From NCBI RefSeq assembly GCF_003254625.1, contig NZ_QJRJ01000061.1, positions 1-57,831 of the forward strand: DNA of 57,831 nucleotides. Direction: 5' to 3'. Origin of the DNA: Flavobacterium ginsenosidimutans. GTDB taxonomy: Bacteria; Bacteroidota; Bacteroidia; Flavobacteriales; Flavobacteriaceae. A model generated the notes under the pieces. It was not told the DNA's origin, ran no database searches, and was given only the letters and a program-made list of their open reading frames with translations. Made by a program: the position numbers and the translations under genes. Each line of letters starts with the position of its first letter. Positions within the stretch are counted from its first letter, which is position 1. This document shows, in pieces, positions 6,905 to 13,507 of this stretch.

Positions 6905-7699
6905 TTAATTAGTGGAACTTCCTTTAGAAATTTTCAGTTTATTTTGAATTTTAATTTGACTCTCTTTTACACTTTCTAAAACTTTCATTGTTTGTTGCTG
7001 TAAATGTTTCGTACTATCAAGCCTATCCTCTAATGATTTCTGTTGTGAATCATTAAGCTTAACATTTTGTTCCTGTTCTACCTGCATTTTTCCATACTTT
7101 ACTTCTTGGATTCCGATATGAATTTCCCAAAAGCTAAGTATTGTAGAAATAACCAAAGCACCAACTGCGATATACAAATTGCGTTTATTTATTTTACTAT
7201 CAGAAATTACTTGCGCTCTTTCTCTATCTGCCTGAACTTGTTCATTTGTTTTGTAGTCATTATCTACAAAATCAACCAAAGGCTGTCCCACTAGAATAGA
7301 TTTAAGCGAATAATCCAAAAGCAAAGATTTTATATTTGGGTCATGGATTGTTGCTGAAACAAATGCATGACCTATTACTAATTGTCCATATCTTATTTGT
7401 ATTGGAAGCGGTGCCTCCAAAAAAAGGCTAACATAGCTGGAATTTTGTAGGTCTTTCAATAAATTAACGACAGTAACGATTTCCAATGTAAGAATCCGCA
7501 CTTCATCTTCCAAAGTCCCTTGATTATAAAATTGCATATCAGCTCGTATTTCTGCTAAATCATTTTTATAATCAAGAAATATGTCCTTGTTAGCAAGTCT
7601 GTAGTCAATAATAGAAGCCACATTGGATACAATACCATTGTTATGATAATATATTATTCTTCTCAATATTTCTCTCTCAAAATTGTTGATTTCTCTCAT
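6905..7699 (-). CDS. Single-TM protein with C-terminal coiled coil
   Basis: A 264-residue protein. A helical soluble N-domain (1-170) holds EREILRRIIYYHNNG and a central LLLDYSLKSILVGQPL. One membrane helix spans about 175-192 (YIAVGALVISTILSFWE). A Gln/Lys-rich coiled coil (about 200-255) follows, including QQKSLEDRLDSTKHLQQQTM. This soluble-TM-coil plan is seen in accessory membrane effectors and sensors, but no family was recognised. It is the last larger gene of the left arm, separated from the RepA-like gene by a terminator, so it has its own promoter. A cargo role is possible. Confidence 0.75.
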   Translation of the reverse strand: MREINNFEREILRRIIYYHNNGIVSNVASIIDYRLANKDIFLDYKNDLAEIRADMQFYNQGTLEDEVRILTLEIVTVVNLLKDLQNSSYVSLFLEAPLPIQIRYGQLVIGHAFVSATIHDPNIKSLLLDYSLKSILVGQPLVDFVDNDYKTNEQVQADRERAQVISDSKINKRNLYIAVGALVISTILSFWEIHIGIQEVKYGKMQVEQEQNVKLNDSQQKSLEDRLDSTKHLQQQTMKVLESVKESQIKIQNKLKISKGSSTN

Positions 7700-7844
7700 A
7701 GTTTGCTAATTTAAGCCTTAAGGTAATTCAATCTTATTATAATAATCGGATAGTAAAAACATTTTTTTAACATCTTGAGACTATTTTTAAATTACGCTAA
7801 TATAGAAACATTTTACCCATAAAAATTATAACTTATTATATTAT

Positions 7845-7879
7845 CAAAAAAGACTCTTATACAATGCGTATAAGAGTCT
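7845..7879 (-). terminator. Terminator of the RepA-like operon
   Basis: AGACTCTTATA/TATAAGAGTCT with a 7-nt loop. The A-run at 7846-7850 becomes the U-tract on the minus strand, about 100 bp past the ATPase stop. Confidence 0.85.
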
Positions 7880-7976
7880 AAATCTCAATTTTAACTTAAT
7901 AAAGTAAGCATTAATCCTTGTTTTCTGTTCACGATGTTCATTATAAAAACCGTGAACATTATGAACACAGCGAGTT

Positions 7977-9008
7977 TTAAATATTTAGATATTTATTCAC
8001 CGCTCCTAATGAAATACCTAACACATCTCTAATTTCTCTCTGTGTTTTACCAATAGCGCTTAATGCTTTAACTTCTCCAATAAGTTCTTCTCTATCCGAT
8101 TTCTTAAATTCTTTTAGATGATTTCTCTCATCAGAATAATCCAAAAACTCAAATTCCAGAAAATTTTCATGCTTTGAAATTTGGCAAACACACACATTTT
8201 CAGAATCATAAATTTGCTCCGTATTTCGCTGTTTTAATTGTTTCAAATATCTCAAACCAGACTCAAACGAACTTTGTCCAATTGCAAATGCACTATCACA
8301 AAAATTACCTAGCATTTTACTTCCTGCGATATCATTAATAGTTAACGGTTTTGACAAATCTCTTTTTGGAGTATGTCCAAGGACTAAGATTGATAGCCCA
8401 TATTTACTTTTTAATGCCTTCAATTGTTTCATTAACGGCAAGGCATCCTTAGCTGATTCATTCCCATTTCTAAGAAAAGTTATATTATCTATAATAATTA
8501 TTTTTGCATTAGTTGAAGTAATTGAATTTTCTAAGGAATCGCAAAGAAAACCTTCAAAGTCCTGACCATCTGGAATTTCAATATCACTATCTATTTCTAT
8601 TCTTATAAAATTATTATCAAAATCATAATGTTCGCTATATTCTTTAGAGTATCTGTTCTCGAATTGCTTTGTTGACAGTTCGAAATCAAAATACAAAATA
8701 GTCTGCTTTGGTGCATCTAAATTGAAAGGAGGTATTGCTTTACTTTTACTTATACTATTTCCAATCTGGACTGCCAAAATAGATTTACCCAAATTAGTAT
8801 CTGCAAACAAAATACATAATTCCCCTTCAAACCAAAATTCACCAAAAAGCATTTTTGGTATAGGTCGCATCTTGGCTTCTTCAATCCACTTAGACGCTCT
8901 TTTAACGGTAAATAAGCCTATTTTTTCATTCCTTTCTTTTGAAATCACATCGTTACTATCTAAATCTACCCTTCCTAAAACCTCAACTCTATAATCTATG
9001 CCTTCCAT
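7977..9008 (-). CDS. RepA-like RecA-fold ATPase of mobile element
   Basis: A 343-residue AAA_25/RepA-type protein. Walker A is ADTNLGKS (69-76), Walker B is AKIIIIDN (about 168-176), and a sensor-like LVLGHTPKR follows. The C-terminal 22 residues (IGKTQREIRDVLGISLGAVNKYL) form an HTH. Such hexameric helicase-like ATPases lie beside an HTH gene and an integrase in many Bacteroidota integrative elements, where they support replication of the excised form. The excisionase-like gene precedes it by 2 bp, so the two are one operon ended by the terminator at 7845. Confidence 0.88.
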   Translation of the reverse strand: MEGIDYRVEVLGRVDLDSNDVISKERNEKIGLFTVKRASKWIEEAKMRPIPKMLFGEFWFEGELCILFADTNLGKSILAVQIGNSISKSKAIPPFNLDAPKQTILYFDFELSTKQFENRYSKEYSEHYDFDNNFIRIEIDSDIEIPDGQDFEGFLCDSLENSITSTNAKIIIIDNITFLRNGNESAKDALPLMKQLKALKSKYGLSILVLGHTPKRDLSKPLTINDIAGSKMLGNFCDSAFAIGQSSFESGLRYLKQLKQRNTEQIYDSENVCVCQISKHENFLEFEFLDYSDERNHLKEFKKSDREELIGEVKALSAIGKTQREIRDVLGISLGAVNKYLNI

Positions 9009-9010
9009 AA

Positions 9011-9286
9011 TTATGAATTAATAGGTTTGACAGCTTCTAAAACTTCATTACGCTTATAATAAACACGATTTCCTATTCCGTAGCTTTTTAATTTACCGCT
9101 TTTAGTATGCTTCCACAAACTGGTCTTATTAAATGACAGAAGTTCGCAAACCTCATCTCTAGTTAAAAAAACCTCTGATGTTTGTAATTTATCTTGACTT
9201 GATTTAAACATTAGTTCTTTTAATGCCTCTGCAAGTTGTTCAATTGTGATACCGTTTAATAAAATTTGATTATTCATTATTATCAT
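9011..9286 (-). CDS. Excisionase/MerR-like HTH protein
   Basis: A 91-residue protein. Residues 40-88 form an HTH_17 winged helix (FLTRDEVCELLSFNKTSLWK, then SGKLKSYGIGNRVYYKRNEV). This is the typical small DNA-binding protein upstream of the RepA-like ATPase in Bacteroidota elements, usually proposed as an excisionase or replication accessory factor. The called ATG is at 9286; an in-frame ATG at 9277 is equally possible. It is separated by 2 bp from the ATPase gene. Confidence 0.85.
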   Translation of the reverse strand: MIIMNNQILLNGITIEQLAEALKELMFKSSQDKLQTSEVFLTRDEVCELLSFNKTSLWKHTKSGKLKSYGIGNRVYYKRNEVLEAVKPINS

Positions 9287-9393
9287 ATTTAAGATTATGA
9301 TGCAAATGAAGATTAGGTTTTTTCTAGGGTTTCCCTAATTCGTGGAATTGAAGATTGAATAAAAAATAAACAACTAATAATCAGTTATTTTTT

Positions 9394-9431
9394 AAAAAAA
9401 AAAAAAAAAAAGCCACTCTTTTCAAGTGGCT
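9394..9431 (-). terminator. Terminator of the 9465 XRE gene with 18-nt U-tract
   Basis: The stem AGCCACT/AGTGGCT is followed on the minus strand by a run of 18 T (A at 9394-9411). The long homopolymer is likely length-variable. Confidence 0.88.
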
Positions 9432-9464
9432 ACATACATATAATATTGTTTTTAATAGTATGAT

Positions 9465-9737
9465 TTATTTATTCGAAGTTGGTTCTAATTCAAAATTAAA
9501 TAATTCACTAAGTGGGACATCTAATGTTCTAGCGATTTTAAAGACAGTACTTATTGTAGGATTTATCCTGACTGTTTCAATTCTTGCAATTTGTGACAAC
9601 GTTAGTTCGGAACGTAAAGCGAGTTCTTCCTGTGATATCTTTTTTTCAGCACGTACTTCTTTTAGTCGCTTCGCAAACAACCGTAAACCTTCTTCGTCAA
9701 AGATTAATTTTCTCGATTTATTATCATCTTTTTTCAC
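9465..9737 (-). CDS. XRE-family HTH regulator of the element
   Basis: A 90-residue protein that is mostly an HTH_3 domain (residues 17-78: LRLFAKRLKEVRAEKKISQE, LALRSELTLSQIARIET, and TISTVFKIARTLDVPLSELF). It is divergent from the lipoprotein gene at 9847. The 110-bp gap contains a perfect inverted repeat (9770-9791), a good candidate for its operator. It probably represses itself and the rightward module, as CI-like regulators of mobile elements do; that is inferred from position. Confidence 0.9.
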   Translation of the reverse strand: MKKDDNKSRKLIFDEEGLRLFAKRLKEVRAEKKISQEELALRSELTLSQIARIETVRINPTISTVFKIARTLDVPLSELFNFELEPTSNK

Positions 9738-9769
9738 TTTATCAAAATGAAGATATAAATACCAAAATA

Positions 9770-9791
9770 ATTATAGCACTTGTGCTATAAT
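9770..9791. promoter_or_regulatory. Perfect palindromic operator between divergent genes
   Basis: The arms ATTATAGCAC and GTGCTATAAT are separated by TT. It lies four bases before TATATTTG (9795-9802), which matches the Bacteroidota -7 element TAnnTTTG for the + strand gene at 9847. A dimeric HTH protein bound here would block that promoter. Confidence 0.7.
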
Positions 9792-9794
9792 TTA

Positions 9795-9802
9795 TATATT
9801 TG
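9795..9802 (+). promoter_or_regulatory. -7 promoter element for the 9847 gene
   Basis: TATATTTG fits TAnnTTTG and is 45 bp before the ATG, directly downstream of the palindrome at 9770-9791. Confidence 0.55.
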
Positions 9803-9846
9803 TCATGCGATAAGAAATAACACTAACAACAAAAACAAAATCACAA

Positions 9847-10419
9847 ATGAGAAAAACATTTTTAGAAAAAAGAAATCAGCCATTAGGTTACAAGATAATT
9901 TTTAGATTTCTCTTAATCCTGATAGTTTCTATCTCATCTATCAGTTGTAACAATCTACCTCCAGATTTACAAGCCAAAAGAAAAGCATGCAGTGTCGAGT
10001 ATGAAAAACTTATAGCCAGAGAAGACACAGTAAAAATGGATTGGGAGTATGATAAATTAATTACTGATTATACTAAACTAAAAAAAGATGTAATAACTTA
10101 TACTTCCGAATCCAATAAAAGAGGTTTCCCATCAAATAACGATGAAATACTAAAAGGTATAAATCAAAAAATAGCGTATTTTGAGAAAATATCTAAACCT
10201 ATTGAAGAATATTCAAATTACGGCACATCAAGTAGTGGCTCATATTCTTCAAGTAAAAGCTGTTCATGGTGTGGGAAATCTTTCAGCGGTGAGCATTATA
10301 CTCATTTAGGAAAAATGTCTGACTGTTATAGTACAAATTCAACTACTTCAATAGGTATTTATTGCTCTAGAAAATGTTGTAGTGAAGCCCGTAGAAGTTC
10401 CTGCCCAACATGCCGATAA
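9847..10419 (+). CDS. Lipoprotein with C-terminal Cys-rich zinc-ribbon-like motif
   Basis: A 190-residue protein. The signal peptide ends in a lipobox (SISSISC, Cys about 34), preceded by an unusually long N-region. The middle is helical (about 45-120). A Gly/Ser linker leads to CSWCGKSFSG and the C-terminal SRKCCSEARRSSCPTCR, giving paired CxxC motifs that could bind zinc. Similar zinc-ribbon tails occur in Bacteroidota element proteins, but the role is unknown. Expression is probably controlled by the XRE protein encoded divergently. Confidence 0.8.
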   Translation: MRKTFLEKRNQPLGYKIIFRFLLILIVSISSISCNNLPPDLQAKRKACSVEYEKLIAREDTVKMDWEYDKLITDYTKLKKDVITYTSESNKRGFPSNNDEILKGINQKIAYFEKISKPIEEYSNYGTSSSGSYSSSKSCSWCGKSFSGEHYTHLGKMSDCYSTNSTTSIGIYCSRKCCSEARRSSCPTCR

Positions 10420-10442
10420 TTTAACTATCAAATACTGCCACT

Positions 10443-10475
10443 AACCATCCTATAAGGGATGGTTTTTCATTTTTG
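10443..10475 (+). terminator. Rho-independent terminator of the lipoprotein gene
   Basis: AACCATCC/GGATGGTT with a short loop and T-rich tail, 24 bp after the stop. Confidence 0.85.
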
Positions 10476-10895
10476 TACCTGAAGCACCTGTTTAAGCGAC
10501 CATCTAATTAAATAAATTGTTAAACTAGGACACGTATCGTCAAAATGAGACTATTTACATTCAAGCCCTCCCTTTCGCCTTGCTCCCCCTATTTATCAGT
10601 CATTTCAGTAAATTTAAAATCTTGTTACTGCTCTTTTATTACCAAAAATAAAATCCAATTCAACCATTACAATCATACTGTAAACAAATTTTTGGGAAAA
10701 TTTCATCCATTTCAGAGCTTATTGTATCACTTTGACACAGTAATTTATCACATGTAAAAAATATTTTTCAAGAAAAAGTCTCAATAAGCTACACTTTTTA
10801 GTTTATGCTTCGTATTTATTATTAAATGCTTGAATAAACCCCTTGTATGGAGTTCTTGTATTTTAACAATAATAAAAAGAATTAATAAGTTAATA
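10476..10895. other. 420-bp non-coding region upstream of HUH Rep gene; candidate origin
   Basis: No convincing gene lies here. A 70-codon frame at 10545-10757 has a composition unlike the neighbours and no start context. Because it immediately precedes a gene for an HUH Rep-like endonuclease, it is a reasonable place for that protein's nick site, but I found no clear stem-loop with a nick motif. Confidence 0.35.
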
Positions 10896-11531
10896 ATGAG
10901 ATTTGAAAATATAATAGAATTTAAAAACACTATAAAAGCTAGTAAAAGCAAAATATATCGATTCTATCAAAAAAATGAAGAGTTGTTTTCTGATACTATT
11001 TTGAAGAAGGGAAAAAGATTATTCCCCATAGAACATGCACGTTATTTTGATAGCGAAATAATGTTTGATGAAAACAAAATACTAAGACAAGAAAATCAGT
11101 CTATGCGAAATCTAATTGATTGTTTAGAAGATAAAAACAGTCTGCAATATACCTTTTGGCAGATGGAATGGAGTTTCTTTTTTACTATTGCATATAAGCT
11201 TGACCGTAAAAAGAACAGCTGTTTTAAGCAAATGCATGGAGTCTACGATTATTTGATAAAAAAATACGGTAATGCAACTGATTTACGAATCTTCTTTACA
11301 ACCGAGCCATTTAACAATCGTACAGGTTATCACAATCATTTTGCCATTTATATCGAAGATAAAAAGCTTCATGAAGAAATAATTTTAGATATTCAGGAGT
11401 ACTTTAACTACGACCGAATTGATTTTGGCATCTACGACCGTTATAAGGCTGGATTATTTTATATGTCAAAAGAGGGGTTAAATGGTGAAGATTGGGATTT
11501 TATAAGCACTACTAAAACATTACTTTCATGA
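10896..11531 (+). CDS. HUH endonuclease, CRESS-Rep-like replication/mobilisation initiator
   Basis: The frame opens at 10830, but the ATG at 10896 (211 aa) is preferred. Residues about 12-60 include an HTH-like segment (TIKASKSKIYRFYQKN). The endonuclease motifs follow in the usual order: motif I FFFTIAY (94-100), motif II H146-N-H148 in GYHNHFAIY, and motif III Y189-M-S-K192 in LFYMSKEG, the YxxK catalytic tyrosine. There is no C-terminal helicase domain; the RepA-like ATPase of the element could supply that activity. Likely function is nicking for rolling-circle replication or mobilisation of the excised circle. It overlaps the next gene by 4 bp (ATGA). Confidence 0.75.
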   Translation: MRFENIIEFKNTIKASKSKIYRFYQKNEELFSDTILKKGKRLFPIEHARYFDSEIMFDENKILRQENQSMRNLIDCLEDKNSLQYTFWQMEWSFFFTIAYKLDRKKNSCFKQMHGVYDYLIKKYGNATDLRIFFTTEPFNNRTGYHNHFAIYIEDKKLHEEIILDIQEYFNYDRIDFGIYDRYKAGLFYMSKEGLNGEDWDFISTTKTLLS

Positions 11532-11674
11532 GAGTAATATTAACCCTAGCTCAATTAAAAAAAATTCTTAAAACGGAAAAATTAAAATTTCCTATCAGTT
11601 ATAAAGGAACTAACTTCACATCTGAAGAACTTTCTGAGCTTTCTCAATTACTTGTATCAAAGTCGCATTCATAA
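11528..11674 (+). CDS. Small 48-aa protein coupled to HUH Rep
   Basis: The ATG overlaps the Rep stop codon (ATGA), giving a 48-residue protein starting MRVILTLAQLKKILKTEK and ending LLVSKSHS. It is followed 22 bp later by a terminator, so it closes the Rep operon. The ATGA overlap and terminator placement support a real, translationally coupled gene. No domain was recognised; it could be a Rep accessory or copy-control protein. Confidence 0.6.
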   Translation: MRVILTLAQLKKILKTEKLKFPISYKGTNFTSEELSELSQLLVSKSHS

Positions 11675-11695
11675 TTCAAATTTCCATATCATACA

Positions 11696-11730
11696 AAAGT
11701 TTCACTTCTAACAATAGTGAAACTTTTTTA
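11696..11730 (+). terminator. Terminator of the Rep operon
   Basis: AAAGTTTCACT/AGTGAAACTTT with a 9-nt loop and a T-run. AAAGTTTCACTT is repeated at 11801, upstream of the recombinase gene. Confidence 0.88.
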
Positions 11731-11867
11731 TTTTGACTAAAGCCCCATAAACAAAGAGCTCGCAAAGTTTTTAAAAAATTAGGACGTATAAAAGTTTCAC
11801 TTTTGATTAAAATAAATTGTTTTTGAAACTTTTATAATTATCTTTACAGTAATAAAAAATTATAGTT

Positions 11868-12431
11868 ATGAGCGTTAAAAATTCAATCACTACTAGCGAT
11901 TATCTAAATTTTGATTCGACATTGAACAAAGCAATGAAAATCATCAAAACTGAAAAAAACTATAAATTAGGTTTTTTAATAGTTTTTGGCATAAATGCTG
12001 GATTGAGAATTTCTGACATTCTGAAATTGAAATTTGAAGATTTAGAAAATGATTCAATTTCGTTAGTAGAATCTAAAACTAATAAGAAACGCGTTATTCG
12101 GTTAAACGACAATATAAAGAATGCCTATGAGCTTCTTAAAATAAGGACACATGTAAGAACTGGTTACATTTTCACTTCAAACCAGTCAACAATAATAACT
12201 GTTCAATACATAAACAGAAAGCTAAAAGAAATATTTGGAACTAAAAACATTGCCGTTAGTAGTCATTCATTAAGAAAAACATTTGGTCGTCAAGTATGGA
12301 GCAATAACAATGAAACGGATAAAGCATTACTATACTTAAGTGAGTTATTCAATCATTCATCTCCAGCGATAACAAAAAGATACTTAGGAATTAGACAAGA
12401 AGAGCTTGATGATATTTACATGAATTTGTAA
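11868..12431 (+). CDS. Short catalytic-domain-only tyrosine recombinase
   Basis: A 187-residue protein that is just a tyrosine recombinase catalytic domain: R47 (GLRISD), the K at 70-74 (TNKKR), H133-x-x-R136 (SSHSLRKTF), H163 (FNHSS) and Y172 (TKRYLG). All catalytic residues are present. The N-terminal core-binding domain is reduced to about 25 residues and the arm domain is absent, unlike the 412-residue integrase at 19026. Such short recombinases act as invertases or resolvers in Bacteroidota elements; here it may resolve dimers of the replicating circle. The upstream repeat of the terminator arm near 11800 could be its target. Confidence 0.88.
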   Translation: MSVKNSITTSDYLNFDSTLNKAMKIIKTEKNYKLGFLIVFGINAGLRISDILKLKFEDLENDSISLVESKTNKKRVIRLNDNIKNAYELLKIRTHVRTGYIFTSNQSTIITVQYINRKLKEIFGTKNIAVSSHSLRKTFGRQVWSNNNETDKALLYLSELFNHSSPAITKRYLGIRQEELDDIYMNL

Positions 12432-12584
12432 GGCTATTCAATAAAAATATTTATTTTTACTAAAACTCTAAACTTGATTTAGAACTTATTTAAAATTAAA
12501 CTGAGTTACTCTGTTTAAAATAATTGAAATAAGTTACATATCAGGTATTAAAATATTTTGTGAAATTTTTGTAATAAATATTAT

Positions 12585-13397
12585 ATGAGCTTATTTGAAA
12601 AAAATTACCTAGACCTCTCTGATGACGAGAAAATAGCAATTGAAAAAATCAGAGAAGAGAATGAGCCAAAATTTTTAATACGAGATTTTAAAATAATGAG
12701 TGAGAGGATGGAAATTTATAATAATTATCCATTTGTTATAAACTATAATTCACTCTTCCCAAAAAACCACCTCAATACAGTAGAATTAAACAAAAATAAA
12801 ATTTCAAATATTGCTACAATACAGAAGCTCACTGCCCTTTTAAATTCAGATATTTCAGAAAGAGATATCCTTAATTTTATTCGAAATGAAAGGGCTTATT
12901 TTATAATTGGCTCGATTTTGCTAAATTATACAATATATGGGCACCACGATAGATACATTTTTCCAGAAATTGAATTGCCTCCAAATTTTCAAGCAGACTT
13001 TTTATTAATCGGCAAAAATTCTCAAGGTTATCATTTCTTATTTATTGAACTGGAAAACCCGTCAGGCAACATAACCTTAGCCGACGGAAGTTTTGGAAAT
13101 GCTCTAAGAAAAGGGCTAAATCAAATTGAAGATTGGAGAGATTGGCTAGAAAACAATTTTAATGGATTGAGAAAAGCAATTGAAAAATCAAATATCTTAA
13201 ATAAGGAACTTCCAAAAGAATTTTATGAATATGACAGTACAAGAATAGAATTTTTAGTAATAGCAGGCAGAAGGAGTGACTTCAATGAAAAAAGTAATCG
13301 CCAAAAACGTAAATTTAGACGTAATGGAATCACAATATTACATTATGACAATTTGTTAGAAGAAGCTGAAAATCTAATTAAAAATGGGCATTATTAA
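12585..13397 (+). CDS. Shedu-type (DUF4263) anti-phage nuclease
   Basis: A 270-residue protein. Helical N-half; the C-half (about 118-265) matches the Shedu SduA C-terminal domain. It has an E-x-x-L-P-P-N-F-Q-A-D138-F strand, then FLFIELENPSG (E155, E157), a helix with GLNQIEDWRDWL (Q180), a strand with FLVIAGRR and a final GITILHYDNLL. The D...E-x-E pattern is the PD-(D/E)XK-like active site, with E in place of the usual K. Shedu proteins protect against phage as stand-alone nucleases. Here it heads a four-gene same-strand cassette; 110 bp separate it from the GajA-like gene, so a separate promoter for the latter is possible. Confidence 0.82.
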   Translation: MSLFEKNYLDLSDDEKIAIEKIREENEPKFLIRDFKIMSERMEIYNNYPFVINYNSLFPKNHLNTVELNKNKISNIATIQKLTALLNSDISERDILNFIRNERAYFIIGSILLNYTIYGHHDRYIFPEIELPPNFQADFLLIGKNSQGYHFLFIELENPSGNITLADGSFGNALRKGLNQIEDWRDWLENNFNGLRKAIEKSNILNKELPKEFYEYDSTRIEFLVIAGRRSDFNEKSNRQKRKFRRNGITILHYDNLLEEAENLIKNGHY

Positions 13398-13507
13398 TTC
13401 TGCCATTTATTTTTTTGAAAATTTTCAATTCCTAAAAAGTATTAAACCACTTTCCTAAGCAACAAAAATACCAAAATATCAAGCTTTCATCTTTTAAAAA
13501 TAAAAAA

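Noticed and set aside
10545..10757. 70-codon frame in the gap before the HUH Rep gene
   Set aside because: Composition is Ser/Phe/Tyr-rich and unlike the neighbours, with no signal peptide or start context. The region is better treated as non-coding or origin.
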